A stretch of 64,000 nt of DNA from Prinia subflava (GCF_021018805.1 NC_086253.1:33915583-33979582), one strand, 5' to 3'; counted from the first letter of the stretch, positions 1 to 19,730 are shown. Translations and numbers: made by a program. The notes: generated by a model not told the origin, from the sequence alone.

Positions 1-5804
<5,804 letters not shown>

Positions 5805-6240
5805 GGCCGCGCTGCCCGCCGGGCTGGGCCGGGCAGGCCCCGGCACGGAAGCGCCCGGCGGGACAGGACGGCGGGCAGGAGCGGGAGAAGGGCTGCGGGA
5901 GGGGCCCGCCTGCTTCCATCGAGCTTTGCCCGGGGGCTCGGCTGGCGCGGGGGCAGCAGACAACCCCCGCGGGGGACGGGCGCTCCGGCCGCCTCCCCGC
6001 AGCCAGGCGGGGCCGGGAGTCCGCGGTCACCGCCGCCCGCGGGACACAGCAGCGGCCCGGCGTGAGGGACACCGGCGCGCCCCGTTCTTTGTCTGCGAAC
6101 TTGCCGCGGCCCTGCATCGGGTGGCGCAGGAGACCCTGTCGCGGGGCATGTCGTGGCCCTGGCAGCGTGGGGAGCGCGCCCCGGGAAAAGGCAGCTTTGC
6201 CACTGCCTCCGTGCCCTGAGTCGGGGCGGTGTTGAGTTCC

Positions 6241-9200
6241 CTCTCCCAGCCGTTCAGGTCCCCCTAACCTCCCTTCACATCCTTGTGAACTCTCGCTAAA
6301 GTTCTGTAAGGTCCTTAAGAAGGACCTTGATATTTAAGATACTTGAGTTCAAAATTTAAATACAAATGGGAACCCCTCTTTAACCATGGAAGTACCTAAA
6401 CTTAGCGTCTTTAGTTTTGTTTTTGTGTGTTTGTTGGTTTGCGGTTTTTTTAACAGAACCTCCAGTGAAGAGTACGTGCACGCCGTGGGTGCCCTGGACT
6501 GCTGTGGCCTGAAAAGCAAGCAGCTAAGTCGCATTAAGTACAGACACCAGGTGTGAGTTACTGAGTGTTGATCTCTCATTTGCCATAGGAGAAGAGTACC
6601 CCAGGCTGGTTACCATGGTTCAGCTGATAGAAGGTAACTTAATGAGCTCTATTAATTTGCATGTGTATCTGATTCCCAAGATCTGGCACCAGAAGTAGAG
6701 CATCAATAGGGGAATATGACTCTTTAGTTTAGCAGCTAGGACCCCTAGGTAACTCAAGTCCCTGTTTCCTAGAATGTTTTATTTCTTTTCATTTAAAGTT
6801 ACTGGCTTTAAGTAACAAGATTTTCCTGGAAGAGGAAGCCTTGAAACCACAGCTGGTTGTTGTTTGGGGGTTTTTTGTTGTTTGTTTTGGGTTTTTCTTT
6901 GTTTTTGTTCATTTTGTTTTGCTTGGTTTTTGGGTTTTTTAAATGTCTGTTTATCTTCTCCATTATAGCTTTCTAGTATTCAGCTCTATAAATTATTCTT
7001 CTGGGGCAATTTATACTTATTAAGTACTGGATTTGTTCTGTGTATAACAAGTTTTTGGGTTCCACTTCAGAGGCCACATATCTGACAAGCATTGATGTAA
7101 CTAATTTACAGCTATCTAAGTCCTATTGTTGGGGTGCTCCTAAACAGAAAAATGTACCAGCAAGATACTATTTTAATTTAGCTAATTGCCAGTCTGATAC
7201 AGATAAGATCTGTATTCTTTTTAGTCATTCTACTTATTTTATTCTGCAACCTTGTTTCCAAATGACCCATATGCCTCCCTCCTCCAGGCTCTCTTGAAGA
7301 TGTTGGCATCTGTTGTATTAAGGTAATGTGTGGTGAAACTACATCCATGAAGTAAGGTCCTGGTAGTTAACAGTGGAGAAAAACTGAGCTGTCCTAACTT
7401 CTAGGTATCCATAAGAGTTGAGCCACTTAGGGAATGCAGCAGGATCATTGCCTTTTAAAGAGACAGATGCATTTATTTTCATTGAGAATATTGTTTCAAT
7501 GATTGGATTGGTTTGTAACAGCCAGTTTTCTCGTCCATCAGTACAAAAAATCCCCACTTTTACTAAGCAGTTAGTTTGTGTCCTTTTAAACATTCTAATC
7601 AGTTTTATAATTTGTCTATAGTTGTTGCCCTACAGTGAGAAATTACATGTGGCAGTTGTAGGACAGGATAAACTGAATTTCCTTTTCCATATTAAAGTTC
7701 AGTTTGTATTATCAATAAAACATTTTGTTATGTAACTTGATCAAAATCTATAGAGGATACACTTTTTTTTTCTGAAACTACATGCCAGTTACTTATCTTT
7801 GGCATTAACCAGGAGCTTTTATAACAATACAGCCTTTTTCATCTTGAAAAAGTAGGCCTGTTATACAGCAGCAGTCCTGTACTCCTAGTCCCTAAATAAT
7901 TCACACAAAAGAAAGAATAAAATTAGAAAACCTGGAATACCAAGACAAAACTGGAATTTGTGTCAATGCTTCCTCTGAAGGTAGTCATGGCAGCTAAGGG
8001 AACACTCAGTTCCTATTCTCTGTCACCACCAAGGCAACCAGACCCACATCTTTGATTACTGGTCAGATGAGATCCACATGGATGTGGATCTGAGGTATAA
8101 CCATATTTACCAATGTAATAATTCTCATCAGAAGACACCAATATTTTAATTTGCATGAATAAATGGAAATGGTAGTTCTTAAATTTTGGAAATAAATAGA
8201 CTGAAGTCTTTGCATAATTGTCTAATTTTTATATATATACTTGTGTGTCTATACAGAGATGTGCTTACACTGAAGTATAAACTGCTGCATGGTGTTAGGC
8301 TCTCCCCTTCCTCCCTTTATTTTCCATTGTTTGAGTACTTTGTTGTGTTTTCATCCATGGTTAGAGTCTACAGTCCAGAATGCTAGTTTAGGACTACATG
8401 ACAATATTTGAAGTCAGATGGGCAAAAAGTATGTGTTATTTGTGTAAATACACTTTTAATATTGCCAGCGAGAACATGTCTTTTTGAAGGTATTTTTTCC
8501 AGTATACCTCCTGCATTTCAACTGATAACCTGCCTAGCATGTTGTGCTGACATTGTCAGCTGACAGCATACCACAGATTGTTTGGCTTAATCGCATAAGA
8601 CAGCATAGTTCAGAAGATGTAAGCATGTTTTATTCAAACACAGAAGGGTTCATATGAAGGAGGTGTCCAAAAGCATGGGACAATGTAGCTAAGGCATGAT
8701 TTAAGTATCTATCAGAAAGTATGATAAATAACAAGAGGTAACCAATGCAAAGAAGCTAATCATTCCTATCTTTTGCTTTGCATATGTATGATTAATTGGC
8801 CTGAAGAAATTCCCATGGTAAGTAGTGCATAGTTAAAGAATTGAGCTAAAGGGAATTAGAATCATAACTATGTTGTGTCAGCTAGAAAAAAAATGTCTAT
8901 GTGCAAATTCAGAACCCAAATATGGAAATGGCTGTATCCAGAAAGGAGGTCTTCAAAGGCCTATACTTGTATAATAACAAGAAACATACCCAGTCTTTGC
9001 TAATGTAGTTAACCTCCTGATAATCTCTGCTTGCTTTTTCTTTCATAATAAGTCTGTTCCTGGAGCTGACTGTGATCAAAAAACCTGGGTTTGTACTTTG
9101 TCTTTCCCTAACAGAAGACTCCCTTAATTTGGTGATCCGCTGCAGTGTCATCCCTGATGAAGTGTACAGCTGTTACAGCTCCAACTTGTACCACAAAAGG

Positions 9201-12111
9201 CTCTGAAGCAGTCTCCCTGAAAATGGAGCTGCAGCAGTCTCCCAGAAAATTTCCATAGTTCAGCTTTCACTGCTTGCACACAGAATTTGAGTACAGAATG
9301 AATTATGAAGTATGGTAACAGAATTAATTTCTAGAAGTGTCTGACAATAATATTTGAAAATATGTATTGGTTACATTGGGGATTTTTTGAGCACTTAAAC
9401 CACCAAATATGTACAATGAGTTTGACTTCTGTCCCATGTAGCTACTGTAGAACCCTAAAAAGTAATCTGTATTTTCAGCATTATTAATATTTGTTTATTT
9501 AACAACAGTGAATTTTATCTGACAGCTATGTTTTCAAAGAAAAAAGCGCACACCGAAAAATTCTTCCATATGCAGTGAGATTTTTAGTTTTAAAAAGTGT
9601 TTTAAAAGTCCTGCAAAGAAAAACTGTGTGCATTTATGAGGGAGGAAAGGAGTGCTGCTTTTGCTGTTACCAGCTTCTGATGCATGTATACATCTGAGAA
9701 CAAAAGATCTTTGAATAATACTGTTTCTGGTTGAATTTATGATGAAGCTCTGCAGAATCGATGGAGCCAGATACTGTTCATGCTCATCCAGCTTTTCTTG
9801 TTATTCCAAGGCATGCTCTCTCCACTTACATCCAATTGAACAGCTTGCTGCTTAAACAGTTCTACAAAGATTTCCCAGAGTATCATTAAAAAAAGTCTAT
9901 ACCAGGTTCTGCTTCAAATTAATTTATACTAGCTTTATTTTTTTCCAGAATTTTGACCTTTTTTTTTTTTTCTGCTTTCAGGCCTACGTAGGAGAAAGTA
10001 CGGAGCAATTACATGTTTTGAGTCAAGACATACTATGAATCTGAAAGTAAGCACAGAGAATGATTTTAAATTAGTGTTAGTCTGATTAAAAGTTTAGAGT
10101 AGAAAATGAAAAGTTTAGAATGCGCTTTTTAGTTTAATATGAGCTTTGCCTCAAAGTTAGCTATGGAAATGTGAGCAACATTTTCATGGTAAAATCATCT
10201 CAAACTCACCCCAAGCCACTCATTAAACTGACTTGGCATTCAGTTCTGTTAAGTGTGATTCATGCTGCTGAAATTTCTGTGGACAAAGAAAAAATAAGAT
10301 GGAGAATTTTGGTTGTTCCAAAAGTCCTAGGACTGGTGAGGTCCAAATTAGTGTCTGACACATATTACCCAAAAAATTGTTGATGCAATCCTGGTATTAA
10401 ATCTCCCATAGTAACAGTCTCACTTTATCTTTTGTGTGTTTCTTATACTTGTACACACATTTCAATTTCCTATGTTTAATCATATCTGTGGAATTACACT
10501 GTCTATTCGCTGCTGCCTGATGGTTTTGGAAAACCACAAAGCATGTCTGGTTAGCCAAGAAGGTTCCCAAGAGCCTGCTCTTCTCTTTTGGCCAAATGTA
10601 AGAAAGAAGCTGGCTAGCAATAGAGGGTTGCTGCTCTTTGGCATGAAGGGAAGAATGGAAGAATTTCTCAATAACAGCTCCTTTGGCAGTGAACAGCAGT
10701 TAATTTCTTGAAGTATTTAAGGTGTTTTATGAACTAGTATTCAAGTTCGCAGGTTTACAGAGCTAATGCTTTTAACAGTCTGTCTCTACTGTTGCAAGGA
10801 GCTAAGTGTTCCCACCTCAGCCAGAAGAAAGCCTTTAGTGTATGTTTGATGTGTTTTATCTAAGGGATAAGGAAACAGATGAAACATGAAAAGTCATGTT
10901 TCTTCTGAAATCTGCATCCTGAAGTCCTTTTCTTCTCTATATTAGCCTTGTACTTTCAGGAACACTGTTCAGTGAATGAAGTAGACTAGACTAACAGAGT
11001 ATTTCACACCTGTATTACAAAAGAAAAAGTGATTCTGTGACTGATGGAGAGGCTTAGGGAACCTTTCTTCTAACAAATAAAAAATTGTCTTTCAAATGCA
11101 AAAGAGTATGGACTTGCCAAACTATAATATTTAAAAAGTGCTTCTTTTCCCCTTTACCCACAATTCATCTCTTCTTCTCCCTTTAAAAAGACAGTTTCTT
11201 TGCATGAATCCAAAGCATTTTGATGTCTGGCCTAGCCAACAGCAAAGGAACCTCAATCCTATCTTATTGCCGAGCCTAAAAAACATGCTGCAAAAATAAA
11301 ATCAATCTGTGCAAATCTATAGCAAAAATGGAACTGATCCATCAATACCATGATTTAGCAATTCTAGACTGCTAGAGATATTGCTGAATTGTATGAATCA
11401 TTCCATGCAATTTTCATACTAGGCTGGTTATCCAAACCCAGAATTCCAATGTTGGCGCTTTTTTGAGGATTGAAACAATTTGAAGAACACAGCATGATAT
11501 TGTTATGTCCACATTTTGGTGAACATCAAAAAAAGAATCGTGTTAAGTGACACGATGGAGTAAAAAATACCTATATGAAATAGGATGGGTATTAAAATGT
11601 TGAGTGCTTTCCGCTCCCGAACTGAATCTATTAAACTGAATTGTGTCAATTTTATTATTTCAATATGTGGTCTCAGAAATGCTTGGGATAAGCTTTGTTA
11701 TCACAAAGAAAACAGAATTCATACAGAAATTCCTTTATTTGGTATCTTATTCCCTGGTAAAATGGAGCACTCCACATATGGTATATGGTCAAGCACGTGT
11801 TATGAAATCCTTGTGTCCACATATAAGACACATGGCAATATTTCAGCAGCTCTCTCCTTGGAATTTCTTCGTGGAGAAACATAAAAGCATAATTTGTAGT
11901 TAGTATTTGTGTGTTCATAAATAAAGAAACAGCTTCCAATACCATAAAAAGATTACACTGAGCAAGAATTAAAAAAATATTTTGGATCTAGACAAAGTTC
12001 AAAATTTAAATATTAAGTAATGCTTAATCCTTGGAATATGATATGTCAGAGCTGTTGCTGATAATCAGCTGTTCTGTAAAGGTGAAAGCCAAAGTTGATG
12101 CTTATAGCAAA
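6241..12111. other. Intergenic DNA upstream of WWC2
   Basis: AT-rich DNA with no recognisable exon and no repeat family I can name. The only notable compositional feature is a T/G-rich simple tract at about 6857-6940. Open frames of 60-90 codons occur, but none shows domain motifs or plausible splice context. Confidence 0.6.
6857..6940. repeat. T/G-rich simple tract (GTTT/GTTTT-like)
   Basis: A run made almost entirely of T and G, with irregular TTGTT, TTTTG and GGGTTTTT units. It is low-complexity sequence, possibly a decayed microsatellite or old poly(A) tail read on the opposite strand. Confidence 0.7.
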
Positions 12112-12775
12112 GGAATCACAGGATTACGGGATGATGGAGGTTTGGAATGGTGTCATCTAGAAGTCATCCTTTTCAATCTGATTACATAGGGCCACCTAGA
12201 GACAATTGCCCTGATCATGTCCAGGCATTCTTTTTAGTTTCTCCAAGGATGGAGATTTCTCAGCCTCTCAGGTCAACCTACTCCACTGCTTGGTCACCCC
12301 CCCAGGAAAAAGGTGTTTCGTGATGTTCAGAGGGAAACTGCTTGTCTCAGTTTGTGCCCATTGCCTCTGATCCTGTCACTGAGCACCACTGAAAAGAGTC
12401 TGGCTCCATCTTTGCATCCTTCCTTCAGGCGTTTCTGTACATTCATGCGATAAAAGTGGGCCTTCTCTTCACCAGGCCCAAGAGTCCTGCTCACTCAGTC
12501 TTTACTCGTGTGATCATCCCTTAATCATCCTTGTGTGGTGCTTGGCTGGACTCTTGCACAGGGAAGCCCATAATTGTACCCAGCATGCCAGACATGACCA
12601 GTGCCGGGCAGAGGACAAGGATCACCTTCCTCAATCACCTTGTACCACCAAGCATCACCTTAGCCTGGAGTGTGTACTGGTGCATGAGGTTATTCCTCCT
12701 CAGGTATAGGACCTTGCTTTTTTTTTTTTGCTCAACCTCATGAGATTCCCATTTGCTCATTTCTTCACATCTTTA
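12112..12775 (-). repeat. CR1 LINE 3' fragment, antisense
   Basis: The plus strand reads as the reverse complement of an avian CR1 3' region. It begins with an AATCACAGGATTACGG-type terminus at 12112. It continues with the CR1-like stretches near CTCCACTGCTTGGTCACC, TGGAGTGTGTACTGGTGCAT and CTCATGAGATTCCCATTTGC, in the order expected of CR1. The element lies on the minus strand with its 3' end at the left. It is a 5'-truncated, decayed copy of about 660 bp, and no reverse-transcriptase frame survives. The family match is from memory of CR1 consensus sequences. Confidence 0.85.
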
Positions 12776-13789
12776 AAGGGTAGAAAAGGTTGCCTTATAA
12801 AGCGAAAATACCAAACCAAAGAAACTGCTGAAATGCAAACTGGCTTCTTGAACTGTAGGCCAGAGGTGCCTGGTAAGCAAGCTACTGGATGTTTGGAATC
12901 AGTAGTACTTTGCCTTTAGTCTCACTAGACAATCAGAACAAGTGATAAACTGTCTCAAGATTGTGTTCTCTGCAGCTGTCCGTGGTGTTGTGGACATCAT
13001 CTCTCATAAAAGACCCTGGTTCTTCTACAGAAACATTAATACATGACTTTACAACTCAATATGCCACATTCAGTAATTGAAACAAATTGAAGTGTGAGGG
13101 GGTTAAGATAAAGAAGAAAAATAGTGTTTTCAAATACTGTTTCAGAAACCCTCTGATCACTTAACATGGACACCTTTTTTCCCAAACATAAATGTGAAAG
13201 AAGTGCAATACTCTTATGCAGCAGCATGCTTCCCACTCCAGGAGCACAGAAACAATAAGTTTGGACATTTCTTTTAGATCACTGAATTAGGTCTTCCATC
13301 CCAAGGAAATAAAGTGGAGCATATCTTCAAAACACAGAACAAGGTACAGCTTCCATTTAGTTTCACCCGCTGTGCTTTAACCAGGATTCATGGTGATTTT
13401 TGATATATTACTGATGGGCACCATGACTCCCCAATGTGTACTGTTATACCAACCTTGCTGCTCCCTTCTCTGGAGGATCCCCACACCCCCACTTCTTGGA
13501 AGAGTTTTGTAAGTGGCTGTAGTCTCTCTCTACCTGTTGCTGTGCACAGGCGGCAAAGGACCATGCTGCTAACAGTGACATCTGCTGTTCGAGTCAGAGG
13601 CTGGGGTTGTCATTTAACAACTCCACTTAGCCAGAAAAACAGAGTCCAAGCCAGAACAGGAGTGCTTAGCCTGGGTTCTGCTCGGGAAGGGCTCTGACTG
13701 AAGGGGAATACACTGCACGTCCTGCAGTGGCCTCGAAACAGCACCAGTAGCCAGTGTAGCAGTGAGAGCCGGAAGAAGACTCTGTGGTT
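12776..13789. other. Intergenic DNA between two CR1 fragments
   Basis: No recognised gene or repeat. The part from about 13430 to 13790 is somewhat more GC-rich than its surroundings and may contain the badly decayed 5' part of the following CR1 copy. Confidence 0.5.
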
Positions 13790-13928
13790 CTCTGGAGTTC
13801 AAGAAGCGTTTGTAACAATGCTCCCAGATGCATAATGTGATTCTTGAGGATGTCCTGTGCAGGGCCAGCAGCTAGAGTCAATGGTCCTTGTGAGTCCCTT
13901 CCAACTCCGCTTATTCTGTGACTCTAAG
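13790..13928 (+). repeat. CR1 LINE 3' end, sense
   Basis: Here the CR1 3' end reads in the sense orientation. It shows the GAGTTCAAGAAGCGTTTGTA segment, GTCCTGTGCAGGGCCAGCAG, then GTCCCTTCCAACTCCGCTTA, and ends in ATTCTGTGACTCT, a CR1-type terminal repeat. It is a short 5'-truncated copy of about 140 bp. Confidence 0.85.
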
Positions 13929-16900
13929 AAGCAGCAACTGGAGATCGAGGGCTGTTGACGCCCTTCCCATTGGTGTGCCCTCTACACTATTTTCAGGGAA
14001 TGAGCTCTTTCTCAAGCTACATGTAACATCACTAATCACAGGTGCCAGAAAACAAAGATCTGTCCAATTAAAACCAGATTTTGAAAATTTTAGATGGTTT
14101 TCATAGATCATGGGCAATCTAACACAAGCTTTTATTTTGTTTGGGGGAGAGGAGGCAAGGAAATACCCTGAGGCAAGGAAGGAGAAGATAATGAGTTGTT
14201 TATGAAGAGAGATTTTCTTGAATGAAGTAAATTCTTAAATCATGTTTCAGAAAACAAAAAATTAAAAAATAGCATAAAAATCTCAAAAGCACATACTGCA
14301 CATTTTGTGTCCATAATACCACATGAAAGAGTAATGCTTTTATGTATTTATCTTTAAGAACTCTTTTTTGATGTATCAACATAAATGAAGAAAAACTGAA
14401 AATAAATAAAACTTTTCCACTGTAGTGAACTTGCAGTGCTGCTCCAGCCCATAATCCTTAAAGGCAAAAAAGAAAAGATAGTGGTACACTTCCTTTTAGT
14501 GCAGCAGAGTTTACAGTAACACGTTCACAGTATTCTGCATCTGTGCAATATACTTCTCTAGCAGTTTCATTTTAATAATATATTCTAATCCATTAAACTC
14601 ACTCTGGTGAGCTTGCAGTGAACCATGACATTTCCAAATCAAAGTAAAATAAAAAAAACCAGACTGCAGAGCTGAAATTCTTTTTCATAACCTTTTACTT
14701 GTTTACAGAGGATTCATATATTTAAATATACAAAACCATCATGACAGAATAATTATGATGTTTTATCATGTCTTATTTTTTGAAGCCATGTCAAATACCG
14801 AACGGTAAGACCTGTAGAAAACTAAGAAATAGCAAAAGAAAATAAAACCAAAGCCAAGCTATGATGGATGAAAGACAAAGGGTGATGAGCACATCAAAAC
14901 TTTGTTTTCTTTGCTATCAACCTGACAGTTGATACTTCTGCAACACCAAGCTAGGTCCTGCTAGTCTGGTGATTTCAATTCTTAACCTGATCCCATATTC
15001 CAAATGGCATCCAGCCTGGGTGCAGGGCAAACAATGTCAGTTCCAGGATGTGACAGGGCATCTTCACCTCTGGAAAGCCTTGCTTTTCCAGACCAACACT
15101 GGGATATAACCTACTTGGATTGTTACACATGATTTCTGAAATCTGAAATTATCTCAATGTGTAGTTAGGCTTATTCATATTTTTAATGTGTACCTGTATA
15201 AGCAAATTGTTCTGGGACAAGTCACAGGAGTAGACTTTCTTGAAAGCGAACATGTAACCAGTAGGAAGAAAACTACACTGCTAAACTAAGCAAGGGTAAT
15301 AGAATACCAAACCAAATAGGAAGGTTGCCTTCAGATGATTCCAGGAAACCCAAACAGCTGGATGTTAGTAACAGCTGGATTTTTAATTGAAGCAAGTCAA
15401 GCAGAGGATTTTTGCATCCTAAAACATCTATAGATTTTAATTTATATATACCATAATTAAGCATAGCTATACCATTTCCATCACGGAACTCTTCACTCTT
15501 GTATTTTATCAAATGTGTTTAAATCTCATCCTGAAAAAGTGGAAATTAATATTTCTATTTTACAAGTGTACATAATATGATCAAATCACTTCTTAATCTC
15601 TTCTTTGGTAAGTTTCCCTGTGAAGTCCACTTCCCAGTCACTTAATAATTTTCATTTCTCTTTTCTGACTCCATTCCAGTTAAAGGAGCCCTTTTTCCCT
15701 TTGAAATGTCAGAAGTAGAACTTACTCCCCCTCATTAGTCACACTATTACCAGACATAGGGACAGGAAGCATCTCTCACCTCTGCTAGTTTCCATTTTAT
15801 TTTGCCTTAGGCTGGATTTTCTCCTTCTGTTACAGCACCTCATTGGGGCGAACTTGTGTCCAAGAATTGCTGCTGTAACTGAAGCTCCTCTTCTGAGACA
15901 GATTCCCAGGACCAAGGGCACTGATAACCTGAATACTTCTTCCCTAGATAACACTTTTTTTTTTCTTATTGAATCCTTAATGTTTACTTTGGGCATTGTA
16001 TTCCAAAGCTCAGCCCATTCCAGTGCCATCTCCTGTTTTTTCATCATTTATTGTCAGAATAGGAAGTATTTTATTAGCATCATTTATTATTTCATGTGCC
16101 TTTTGCCCAGCTACAAGACAGAAGTATTTCTTGACCATGTCTGCTTTTTTTTTTCTCGACATTATGTCTAATTCTGTTATTGCTATCCATGGATGGAACA
16201 ATATATCTTGTGATACCAGAATGTGAAAAACTAAACTACACAAAGTCAAAATACAAGGCTCAAAGTAGACCTGTATTTTTGAGCTCTGATGCCATCAGAA
16301 TTATTCTGAGGAGCTGACATACATTTTAAGGTTTTCCATGCAAGGATTTGTATATACCTTTATTTTACTTGAGTCCATTTTGATTTCAATAATGTAGTAT
16401 TGAAAATAATTTTTAAAGGGATTCTTATTATTTTTTCACACTTTTTAGTATTATGTTACTACCATCCATTAATCTTAAAATGCATAAAGTTTCTGCAGAA
16501 AGGCCCCACAATTTTCGATGACTTTTTAAAAATAAGGGCTAATAATTAAAGTGATAAAAACAAGAATATCATTAAGACCTTACTTCAGCCCTACTGGTCT
16601 TGCTTTATGTCACTGACAATTTATTTCACAATGTGTAATTTTTGACTAACCACAAAATAATTTGGACTCTTTTTTTAGGTAGTTTAGAATTGGTTTGTAA
16701 AGATATAATAATTTTTGGTTTATAAAGTAAATTTGCAAACCAAGAAAAACACAACTGAAAAATGCTGGGCTTAGAGAAATTTAGTAATCTCGGGTTTCTT
16801 TTGCTGAGGGCCCCTTTAACATTTTGGCAAATCTCCTGGACACTTTTCATTTCCCATTTATTCCTAGATGGCCCTTCTTGTCCCCAGCCCTGAACCCTTT

Positions 16901-18440
16901 CCAGACAATCTCGGTCACCTTTCCTTCAGGGACAGCTTGACAAATCTATGCAAGATAAAGGTTTGGCATTCCTGCTCTGACTCCCCATCTGCCTGGAAGA
17001 GCTATAGTAAGAGCACAGAAATGGACATAACCCTTTACTGTAGCATATAATTTTCTGGACATTTTTCTGCCCTATGAAGTTGTGGTTTATGGCTCAAATT
17101 AATGAACACGTACACCCAACTTCCCCAGGGGTGTTTGGGTGTTTTGGAGCCACTAGCCTGTGGCACTGGAAGGTGCAGACCCTTGATTTCCATAAGAGCA
17201 ACCTGGACCTCTCCTTCCTCCTGAGAGCACTGGGAACAGCAGGAGGTTTTTTGTCTCCTGGACTGTAGAAACGGGCCCCAGCAGCCAGGGTACATTGCTT
17301 CACTGAATGGGTCTGGCTGACTGCATCCTTATCCTCCCGCAATCAGCAGAGCTTTAAGAAGAGAGGATTTTGTCACACCTCTTCCAGTAAAGCAGACTAA
17401 TAAGACTTTTCTTATGGCTCAAGGTTTCTGATTTTATACAATCACAGGCAGACATTACAACAGGGAATAAGTATATTGTGATCTACTTTCAAATTTCTTT
17501 TCAAACCACTAGTCCAGGTACTTGAGAAATACTGATCACTATCTGATAATTTTGAAATAATAATAATAATTAATAATAATAATAAAGTTTGGAAGGCGGT
17601 ACAAGAAAGTGTATGTCAAAAATGTATGTAGGAAGGGGATGAGTCAGAACTAACTGTGTTAATACATTAATTATTACACTCAATAAATCAACATATTATT
17701 ATACCCCAGTTTATATGGTTACATCCAGCAGGGAAGCAAATCTCACAACAGGTGAGCAAAAGGTTTCTCCTAGCAGGATCAAACTGTGTGGGGCTAGAGA
17801 TCTACAGTGTTTCAGAAGGCTTAAGGCATTTTCAGAATTCAGTCTTTCTAAGTGCCTACACAGAAAAGTTTCCAGTCTGTTTGCATGCTTAGATTTTAAG
17901 GTCATGTGTAGATAAGTCACACGTGCGGGTACAGTACAGCGTTTGGAAGAGCTGAGCCTTGTGAATCAGCAGAAGCTTGGAAACTTAGCAAAATACACTT
18001 TTAAATAGCAAGAATAATGGTAAGTCTATATATGTATAATTTGACAATGTGTTAGGTTTTGCTATTTTCTGCTAAGAATGATACCTTTAATCTCTTGCTG
18101 CATCAAACATTTATTTGACAAATATAAGCACGTTTTTTTCATAAATATTACAAAAGTAGTGCCTCAAATAAAAATATTGTTGTCATGGGACAAAACTTTA
18201 GATAATATATGCAGAAGTTACAGTAGCATCCAGGAGTTCATATTTTGTAGCTCTTTACATTAGGGAAAACCTGTATTAACAGTTAGCATTTTTTTTTCCT
18301 CAGCGAAGTGCTTTCAAAATATTTGCTAATTAAAACCTTTATATCTTTTAGACATTAAAAGTGCTTTTTCCAACCTGCAACAGCTATGTAACTTATTTTA
18401 CTGGTGGTTTGCTAATAAAGTCAGATAAACTTTTGATTTA
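13929..18440. other. Intergenic DNA
   Basis: Mostly AT-rich sequence without a recognisable gene. A small (AAT)n microsatellite is at 17556-17585. I checked open frames near 15739-16047 and 17035-17342 and found no domain signatures or splice architecture. Confidence 0.55.
17556..17585. repeat. (AAT)n microsatellite
   Basis: About ten trinucleotide units of AAT/TAA with one interruption. Confidence 0.9.
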
Positions 18441-18595
18441 ATAATTAGCATTTATAGAGTGCTTTCTGCTTTCCGAGCACTTTGCAGACATTAACTAATT
18501 AACTCTTGCAACTAACTCTCCTGTAATTTGGGGAAGCAAGTATATTCATACACATTTGCCTATGGTACAGGGAAGAAAGTATTACCGCAGATGTT
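18441..18595 (-). repeat. MIR/CORE-SINE-like relic, antisense
   Basis: The plus strand has the order seen in an antisense MIR-type tail: CATTTATAGAGTGCTTTCTG, then GAGCACTTTGCAGACATTAA, CTAATTAACTCTTGCAAC, CTCCTGTAATTTGGGG and a degenerate TACAGGGAAG block. This resembles the reverse complement of the ancient amniote MIR/CORE-SINE 3' region. It is heavily diverged. Identification is by eye and from memory. Confidence 0.5.
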
Positions 18596-18691
18596 ATGAA
18601 ATAGAGACTTAAGACATATAAATTGGGTTATTCACTTAAGTTCACAAAGATGGAAACACTGTCAGAGTAGAAATTGAAATTAAATTATTGT

Positions 18692-19150
18692 TGTAGTTTA
18701 ATCTGGCACACAGCTGAACACCACGCAGCTGTTTGCTCACTGTCCCCCTGCCACTGGAATGGGGAAGAGAACTAGGGGGAAAAATGGTATAATTCATGTG
18801 TTGAGATAAAGACAATTTAATCGAACAGAAAATAAAGGAATAATGATGATGGTGATGGATTTGATGATGATGATGATAATAATGGTAATAATAATAATAA
18901 CAATAATAATGATAACAATAATAATAATAACAATAATAACAGAATGAGAATTGGAATATGCAAAACAAGTGGTGCACAATGCAATTGCTCACTACCCACT
19001 GACAGATGTCCAGCCAGTTCCCAAGCAGTGGCCCCTGGACAGCTTTGCCCCTAGTTTATATACTGAGCACTCTTGCAACTCATATACCTGTCCCTCTAGG
19101 GTTGAGGTTGGTTTTCCTCCTGTCCCCTCTGAATTCATGCAGGTAAAACC
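18692..19150 (-). repeat. LTR of the minus-strand ERV (3' LTR in element orientation), rearranged
   Basis: It begins TGTAGTTTAATCTGGCACAC and matches the right-hand LTR through the blocks near GAACACCACGCAGCTG, AACTAGGGGGAAAAATGG, TGTTGAGATAAAGACA, CAATTGCTCACTACC and CCCTAGTTTATATACTGAGC. After about 19070 similarity weakens strongly, so the far boundary is uncertain. A pyrimidine tract at about 19358-19378 is a possible polypurine-tract relic if the LTR originally extended that far. Confidence 0.7.
18841..18940. repeat. ATG/AAT trinucleotide array inside the LTR
   Basis: About 33 units of GATGAT/AATAAT-type trinucleotides with a period of 3. The partner LTR has only about nine comparable units at the matching place (21105-21132). 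The long open frames of repeated Ile, Leu or Tyr on the minus strand here are artefacts of this array. Confidence 0.9.
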
Positions 19151-19730
19151 ACAGGGTGACCTGTGTAGTCACTCTGTCCTCTCTCTTGAGCAGAGTCCTC
19201 ATAGCTGAAATACTGGTCTGTAGTGGTGGAGAGTAGAATACATGACTTGCTGGAATTCACAGGACAGTTTTTTTCATAGCTGAGGCATAGGTCCATAGTG
19301 AGGCAGAGATAGTTTCTTCATATTACAAGAACTGGACAGTCAATTCACCCACTGTTTGTCCCTCTCTGTCTCTCTAGGTCATTACTGACAATGACTTGGC
19401 ATACGATGGTGTCGAGATCTGTATAAATTCCCACACATACCTGTCTCCATTTGTCTGGGTTATATATAAGAGCTTTCTTGAAGGGATACTTTCCCCTAGG
19501 GCCTGCTGGGTGTCAGCTCCAGAAGCTGAGTACTTTTCCATTGAGTGCATTGTCTGTGTCCTCTTCCCTACAAAAGGATCCCAGCTATTTGGCTTTCCTG
19601 CCTTCTAATTTGAGGGTTATCCCAGCAGCAAAGCTGTGAGGTGACAATGTGCTCACCTGGGTGATGGTTGAAATCTTTTCACATATCTCACATCGCACTT
19701 GAGGGTAGGTTATCCTCTCTTTTGTGAGTC

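Noticed and set aside
18642..18999. Ile-, Leu- or Tyr/His-rich minus-strand open frames
   Set aside because: They are translations of the ATG/AAT trinucleotide array inside the LTR.
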